This document shows positions 59,318 to 64,000 of a stretch of DNA of 64,000 nt, in pieces; position 1 is the first letter of the stretch; each line of letters opens with the position of its first letter. The position numbers and the translations under genes were made by a program. The notes below the pieces were generated by a model, which had not been told where the DNA came from, searched no databases, and saw nothing but the letters and a program-made list of their open reading frames with translations. Origin of the DNA: Gammaproteobacteria bacterium (GTDB taxonomy: Bacteria; Pseudomonadota; Gammaproteobacteria; S012-40); assembly GCA_029881255.1 (NCBI GenBank), contig JAOUMY010000001.1, forward strand, positions 806,001 through 870,000, given 5' to 3'.

Positions 59318-60271
59318 TTAATCAATAAATAGCGAGCTGACCGATTCTTCCATGTGGATGCGGCGCATGGTTTCGGCCAGCATCTCGGCAATGCTCAACT
59401 GACGTATACGCGAACATTCGCGTGCTTCACTCCTTAACGGAATAGTGTCAGTTACGACTAATTCATCCAGTTTGGATGACTCGATATTCTCAATGGCACG
59501 ACCGGAAAGTACCGGGTGCGTACAGTAGGCGACCACTTTTGCTGCCCCGTGTTCTTTAAGTGCGTCTGCGGCTTTGCACAGCGTCCCTGCGGTATCGACG
59601 AGATCATCCACCAATACACAGGTGCGATCTTCGACATCGCCGATAATGTGCATAACCTTGGCAACGTTCGCCCTTGGACGACGCTTGTCGATAATGGCAA
59701 GGTCGGCATCACCTAAACGCTTTGCTAGTGCTCTCGCGCGAACCACGCCACCGACGTCTGGCGAAACGACCATAAGATCTGGGTATTTTTGTCTCCAGAT
59801 ATCGCCCAGCAATATCGGCGATGCGTACACATTGTCCACCGGGATATCAAAAAACCCCTGAATCTGGTCCGCATGCAAATCTATAGTCAGTACGCGATCC
59901 ACCCCTGTGCCGGCAATCATGTTGGCGACCATCTTGGCCGTGATCGGTACACGAGCAGAGCGTGTGCGACGATCCTGTCTGGAATAGCCAAAATACGGGA
60001 TTACCGCGGTGATGCGTTGTGCAGATGCCCTATGCATGGCATCCACCATGATCATCAATTCCATGAGATTGTCATTGGCTGGCTGACAAGTGGGTTGGAC
60101 GATAAACACATCCTGACCACGAACATTGTCGAGTATCTCGACAGTGATTTCGCCATCGCTAAATTTATCTACATGCGCCTTGCCAAGCGGAAGGCTGAGG
60201 AAGTGGGCAATATCCCGGGTGAGCTGCGGATTGGCGTTGCCTGTGAACACCATCATGCGACCGTCGGACAC
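59318..60271 (-). CDS. prs: ribose-phosphate pyrophosphokinase
   Basis: Makes PRPP from ribose-5-phosphate and ATP. 317 residues from the GTG at 60271, which has AAGG at a nine-base spacing; the GTG at 60280 and ATG at 60256 are alternatives. Seen: [17 protein letters not shown] and the PRPP loop [13 protein letters not shown]. It lies directly downstream of tRNA-Gln in the conserved block. Confidence 0.97.
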   Translation of the reverse strand: MSDGRMMVFTGNANPQLTRDIAHFLSLPLGKAHVDKFSDGEITVEILDNVRGQDVFIVQPTCQPANDNLMELMIMVDAMHRASAQRITAVIPYFGYSRQDRRTRSARVPITAKMVANMIAGTGVDRVLTIDLHADQIQGFFDIPVDNVYASPILLGDIWRQKYPDLMVVSPDVGGVVRARALAKRLGDADLAIIDKRRPRANVAKVMHIIGDVEDRTCVLVDDLVDTAGTLCKAADALKEHGAAKVVAYCTHPVLSGRAIENIESSKLDELVVTDTIPLRSEARECSRIRQLSIAEMLAETMRRIHMEESVSSLFID

Positions 60272-60299
60272 TCTAATCACCCTTGTATAACGAATTAGC

Positions 60300-60520
60300 C
60301 GGGTTGCAGAACCTGAAGTTCTTTCCAGCCGGTAGCGATATTGCTACCCGCCCTGTGTTTGTGGTTTTCCAACAGGATTACTCGGACGTACGTTGTCCTC
60401 AGCCCCTTCGGGGTCGCGCAGCGCGCGTTCAAAATCACTCCTGGCGATTTTGTCGAACCTTCACGGTTCCATCCTGGTGGTAGAGACTGTCTGCCTTTTC
60501 TGGCATTAGTATCTATGTGC
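60300..60520. repeat. cluster of short palindromes between prs and tRNA-Gln
   Basis: Four compact hairpins in about 100 bases: CCCCTTCGGGG (60403-60413), GCGCAGCGCGC just after, AAAATC...GATTTT (60431-60451) and GAACC...GGTTC (60455-60469). No ORF. It could be part of the tRNA-Gln transcript, a REP-like element, or a regulatory leader of prs. Confidence 0.5.
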
Positions 60521-60531
60521 CTTCAAAATTA

Positions 60532-60606
60532 TGGCTGGGCCGCCAGGATTCGAACCTGGGAATGCTGGAATCAAAATCCAGTGCCTTACCGCTTGGCGAC
60601 GGCCCA
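60532..60606 (-). tRNA. tRNA-Gln (TTG)
   Basis: 75 nt on the minus strand with encoded CCA. Anticodon loop ATTTTGATT gives TTG; T-loop GTTCGAA present. Its 3' neighbour is prs and its 5' neighbour ispE, as in many Gammaproteobacteria. The tRNA begins two bases after the ispE stop. Confidence 0.95.
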
Positions 60607-60607
60607 A

Positions 60608-61489
60608 TTAAACCTGTTTAGATGCATAGAACATCTTATGTATAGGGGTCTCATTCATCCCCTTGGCCAGTATGGCCTGCCACCCGTTGGGTAGCTCGGA
60701 CAAGCATGCTTCTGCTCGTATCTTGTCGCTAAATGCCGCGAACACGCAGGCACCAGTGCCCGTCATGCGGCTGGGGGCGTAATTTTCAAGCCAGTTAATG
60801 GCTTCCTTCACCGCCGGGTAGTGTTGCTCAACCAAAGGTTGACACACATTCACCGTTGCCCCGGAAAGAAAGTCGCGTATTGTGATCGGATGTTGGTTTC
60901 GTGTCAATTGTGGAGAGGAAAATATTTGGCCTGTGTTGACGTGAACATTCGGTTTGATGACAACAAACCAGGGCTCATCCAGGCAGACTGTTTCCAGCTT
61001 TTCGCCTACGCCTTCTGCCCAGGCAGCTCTGCCAAAGATGAAAATGGGTACGTCAGCGCCTAGCTGTAAACCAAGACTGGCCAGTTGTGCCAAGCTCAAT
61101 TCAGTCTCCCAGAGTAAGTTTAGCGCCAATAGCGTGGTTGCCGCATCGGAGCTGCCCCCACCCAGTCCTCCGCCCATTGGTAGCTGTTTATCCACTCGTA
61201 TTACGCATCCCCGTTTGCAATCGGTGAAAGACTGCAGCAGCCGTGCAGCTCGAATGATAAGGTCTTCGGATTCGGGAATTCCATGCACTTCATTTTTGCG
61301 TGAAATGCTGCCGTCCGTATTGGGCTCAAAATAAAGGTAATCGCAGGTGTCGATAAATTGAAAAATCGTCTGTAGCTCATGATATCCGTCGGCGCGTCGG
61401 CCGGTAATGTGTAAGAACAGATTGAGCTTTGCCGGGGCGGGCCAGGCGTAGTCGGGTAAGCGCCAGTTTTCCTGGTGTTGTCTATTCAT
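60608..61489 (-). CDS. ispE: 4-(cytidine 5'-diphospho)-2-C-methyl-D-erythritol kinase
   Basis: GHMP kinase of the MEP isoprenoid pathway. 293 residues from the ATG at 61489. Seen: PAPAKLNLFLHITGRRADGY near the N-terminus, ATP loop PMGGGLGGGSSDAA, and MTGTGACVFA at the C-terminal GHMP motif. It overlaps the end of lolB by 8 bases and is followed at once by tRNA-Gln. Confidence 0.96.
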   Translation of the reverse strand: MNRQHQENWRLPDYAWPAPAKLNLFLHITGRRADGYHELQTIFQFIDTCDYLYFEPNTDGSISRKNEVHGIPESEDLIIRAARLLQSFTDCKRGCVIRVDKQLPMGGGLGGGSSDAATTLLALNLLWETELSLAQLASLGLQLGADVPIFIFGRAAWAEGVGEKLETVCLDEPWFVVIKPNVHVNTGQIFSSPQLTRNQHPITIRDFLSGATVNVCQPLVEQHYPAVKEAINWLENYAPSRMTGTGACVFAAFSDKIRAEACLSELPNGWQAILAKGMNETPIHKMFYASKQV

Positions 61490-62096
61490 CAAACTTCCAC
61501 TGGTCAAGCACGAGCCGAATACGAATTTCAGAATTGCTCAGGACAATTTTGCGCGGCAGGAAAACATCACCGCGTTGTGTATATTGTTGGAATTTTACAT
61601 CCCAGTGTGGATGGCGGATATGGTTAATCCTGCCTTCTTCATCAAGAGTGACTTTTTGTGTATCCCCTAATGGTTGCGGAAGTCCCAAGACCCAGAATCG
61701 TAGGCCGTCAAATGGGATATGCCAACCGATATAGCGTGAAAGCAGGGTTTCGGCGTTGCCATTATGGTGTTTGCTGCCGCTTCCCATGTCGAGCAGGGCA
61801 TTCTTATCGTCACCACGCAGCAAAATAGCGCCCTGATTTAATGGGCCGGCAAGTTGGATTGAATAATTGGCGAGTTGCTGTTGCCACCAGATGGAGCCGC
61901 TCCAGGCATCATTCTCCATCGAGGCGCCAAAACGTCCGCTTAACTGCCAGCTGTCTTTGTGTGCGTTAATCTGATCTCGGTGTTGTTGCCATAAGGCAAA
62001 CTGTTGTTCGTTGGCGTTAATGAACTGAGGTTTTACCTGTATGCCGGTGCAAGCCGCAAGAGCCGAACAAAGAACAAGCAGCGCAAATGCACGCAT
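61482..62096 (-). CDS. lolB: outer-membrane lipoprotein receptor LolB
   Basis: Receives lipoproteins from LolA and inserts them in the outer membrane. 204 residues with lipoprotein signal LAAC (Cys16) and the LolB beta-barrel pattern (WQLSGRFGASMENDAWSGSI, GPLNQGAILLRGDD, WVLGLPQPLG). Its ATG shares a base with the stop of the TPR lipoprotein gene (TAATG). Confidence 0.93.
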   Translation of the reverse strand: MRAFALLVLCSALAACTGIQVKPQFINANEQQFALWQQHRDQINAHKDSWQLSGRFGASMENDAWSGSIWWQQQLANYSIQLAGPLNQGAILLRGDDKNALLDMGSGSKHHNGNAETLLSRYIGWHIPFDGLRFWVLGLPQPLGDTQKVTLDEEGRINHIRHPHWDVKFQQYTQRGDVFLPRKIVLSNSEIRIRLVLDQWKFDE

Positions 62097-63814
62097 TAGT
62101 GGCCAAATCGTTTCATGGTCTGGAGTAATACTTCGTTGTCGCCAAATTGTTCTCTGGCCTCATCCCATACTTGACGTGCCTCGCTTGTCTGACCGGACAC
62201 AAATAGGGCCTCACCCAAGTGTGCTGCAACCTCACCGTCGCGAATCATGGTATAGGCCTGACGCAAGAGTTCCACCGCTTTGTCATGCTGTCCAAGGCGG
62301 AAGTATACCCAGCCCAGACTGTCAATAACCGCTGGATCCTCGGGCTCAAGTTCCATGGCTCTCTTGATGTGCTGCAGTGCTTCTTCCAGGCGATTCGTGC
62401 GGTCAGCAAGCGTGTATCCAAGTGCGTTGTGTGCGGCGGCGTTATCTGGTTCGCGTTGCAGAACAAACTGGAGATCTTCTATGGTTACATCAATGCGATC
62501 CAGCTTTTCGGCTACCAGCGCGCGCGAGTAAAGCAGATCGATGTCGTTTCTGAATTCGTCGAGTCCACGAGAATATAAATTGTAGGCATCTTTGAATTGT
62601 CCGGCGTTCTTTAGCAGATTGCCTTCAAATATCAGGATCTCCTTTTTCTCTTCCAGCGTTTTGATTTCCAGTGCGCGGATGTGCTCCAGGGCTTCATTGA
62701 GTGAGTTAGAGCGCGCTAATACGGAGGCAATACGCAACTGTGAGTCCAGGTAATATTCGCCACTGGAGATTCGGTTATACCAATTGAGCGCATCGGAATC
62801 GTTTTCTTTTTGCTCAGCAATCTGTCCGAGGTAATACATCACCTGTGAAGAACTTTTACCCATCTTGTATAACTGGCGCAGGTATCCGTCTGCCTCATCG
62901 AGTTGTTTAAACTGCATGGAAAGCATGGCTAGCGTGAACAAAACATCTTCATTGTCCGGCATTTTAACTGCAAGCAGTTCAAATTGACTGCGGGCTTCTT
63001 CAAGGCGACGTACGTCAACTAGTGCACGGGCATAGGTCAGGCGGACACCATCTTCGCTGGGGTGGCTCTTGAGGTATTTTGCAAGATAGGTGAGCGCTTC
63101 TTCACTACGACTTAACTGAATGAGTACGCGTGCTCTAAGGGTGATAGCGTCTATCCAGTCCTGTTTGATTTTTAGTGCTTTCTCAACCGCTGCGAGGGCC
63201 TGCTCTTTTTCATTAACCCCAAGTAGCAAGCTGGCGTGTACATAATGGGTTTCGGCGTATTGCGGGTAACGTTCGCTCACAAAAGCTGATATCTCTACAG
63301 CGGATTTCTCGCTTGCTTCCCTTTGTAGCATGGCGCCTATGTGTAAAATGGTGCGCGAAATTCGCTCTTCGCTAGCCTCAAGCAGGGTCATAACCAGCTT
63401 CTTGGTGTCTTCGATTTTTCCAGTTCGGATATAAAAAACGGTGAGCATACGCGTAGCTTCAAGATTGCCTGGGTCGTTTTCCACCCAGATGCGTGCTGCT
63501 TCCAGGGCAACGGTGTCTTCTTTTGCAAAGCTGGCAATGCGGGCTGTACGCGCAGCAATCTCCGGATCGTGACTTTTCTTGGCGGCCTCGAGATAGAAGT
63601 GAGCCGCTACATCCGGCTGGCCGCGTTGTGTGGCTATTTCCCCCACCAAGATTTCGTACATCATATTTGCTTGAACAGAGCCGAAGTCCACGTCTCCAGG
63701 TTTTTCCAGTAGACGGCCATTGTTGGAATCGTGGCGTTGAGGTGTACTACTACAGGCAGTGAGCAGGCCTGTTGCCATAAGTAATAGAATGCCGACACTT
63801 GGCCTAATCTTCAT
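62096..63814 (-). CDS. TPR-repeat lipoprotein
   Basis: 572 residues. Lipoprotein signal LLTAC (Cys21) and then more than a dozen TPR-like helical pairs (for example ALAAVEKALKIKQDWIDAIT, EALQHIKRAMELEPEDPAV, KAVELLRQAYTMIRDGEVA). Probably outer-membrane anchored and a protein-assembly or cell-wall scaffold; such TPR lipoproteins commonly precede lolB. hemA is expected upstream beyond the window edge on the other strand. Confidence 0.9.
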   Translation of the reverse strand: MKIRPSVGILLLMATGLLTACSSTPQRHDSNNGRLLEKPGDVDFGSVQANMMYEILVGEIATQRGQPDVAAHFYLEAAKKSHDPEIAARTARIASFAKEDTVALEAARIWVENDPGNLEATRMLTVFYIRTGKIEDTKKLVMTLLEASEERISRTILHIGAMLQREASEKSAVEISAFVSERYPQYAETHYVHASLLLGVNEKEQALAAVEKALKIKQDWIDAITLRARVLIQLSRSEEALTYLAKYLKSHPSEDGVRLTYARALVDVRRLEEARSQFELLAVKMPDNEDVLFTLAMLSMQFKQLDEADGYLRQLYKMGKSSSQVMYYLGQIAEQKENDSDALNWYNRISSGEYYLDSQLRIASVLARSNSLNEALEHIRALEIKTLEEKKEILIFEGNLLKNAGQFKDAYNLYSRGLDEFRNDIDLLYSRALVAEKLDRIDVTIEDLQFVLQREPDNAAAHNALGYTLADRTNRLEEALQHIKRAMELEPEDPAVIDSLGWVYFRLGQHDKAVELLRQAYTMIRDGEVAAHLGEALFVSGQTSEARQVWDEAREQFGDNEVLLQTMKRFGH

Positions 63815-64000
63815 CTAAACTCCGCTTTCGACTGGTAGCACTATATCGTCAATAAATTCAGTTGCTTAAATATTCTGTATCAACAGGGTTAATAGCGGCA
63901 TAATGCGTCCGCCTATACTATTGGCCCATTCGACTGAATTTGGTTCCCGCCTATGGGTCAAACGGTGTGAACGTTGCCCGACATTGTTTAGCAAAAACAG

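Overview
The window is a chromosomal segment of a Gammaproteobacterium that I cannot place to genus. Conserved gene orders support the class: DUF3426 protein - dusB - fis - purH at the left edge, and TPR lipoprotein - lolB - ispE - tRNA-Gln - prs - rplY - pth - ychF at the right edge. Many lipoprotein signals and outer-membrane-type proteins confirm a Gram-negative envelope. I see no insertion sequences, prophage, CRISPR array or rRNA. Three tRNA genes are present: Asp-GTC, Met-CAT and Gln-TTG.

Layout. 1-4.2 kb: tRNA dihydrouridylation, Fis and purine synthesis. 4.2-6.6 kb: a HIT protein translationally coupled to an RquA-like (rhodoquinone-type) methyltransferase homologue, a periplasmic lipoprotein cyclophilin and a DUF1697 protein. 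6.6-11.3 kb: DUF2452/NfeD pair, a 2-Cys peroxiredoxin, and a minus-strand cluster of an envelope hydrolase, a barrel-like lipoprotein, a small unknown protein and an RMD1/YagE protein. 11.3-14.8 kb: two diguanylate cyclases flanking tRNA-Asp, and a secreted HbpS-like protein. 14.8-23.5 kb: cobalamin-dependent methionine synthase, a large LVIVD-repeat lipoprotein, a rhodanese and tyrS. 23.4-29.1 kb: the most unusual locus, a four-gene operon (4-TM protein, membrane hydroxylase-GH3 ligase fusion, enolase-superfamily enzyme, envelope lipoprotein) divergent from an XRE-type regulator. 29.1-38 kb: a tetraheme cytochrome with a phosphoesterase-like N-terminal half, a beta-propeller lipoprotein, and a 1486-residue secreted subtilase with four Calx-beta repeats. 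38-46.2 kb: housekeeping genes hemF, tsaC, purD, nudE and hemJ, with a sulfotransferase, a CLC channel, a YqaA-type membrane protein and a PPP phosphatase. 46.2-53 kb: a giant FAD/Fe-S oxidoreductase, a P-loop ATPase coupled to metA, a small membrane protein and an orphan Pal-like lipoprotein. 53-56.6 kb: small accessory and envelope genes with two long gaps. 56.6-64 kb: the conserved ychF-to-lolB block.

How the genes work together. Methionine synthesis is represented by metA and metH, heme synthesis by hemF and hemJ (both late steps), and purines by purH and purD, which lie 35 kb apart. The RquA homologue, the multiheme cytochrome and the FAD/Fe-S enzyme suggest flexible or low-oxygen respiration, while HemF and the peroxiredoxin point to oxygen exposure. 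The best candidate for an undescribed system is the hydroxylase-GH3/enolase operon. Its domains suggest oxidation of a lipid-like substrate, ATP-dependent conjugation to an amine or amino acid, and a proton-abstraction step such as epimerisation. That pathway is inferred from domains only.
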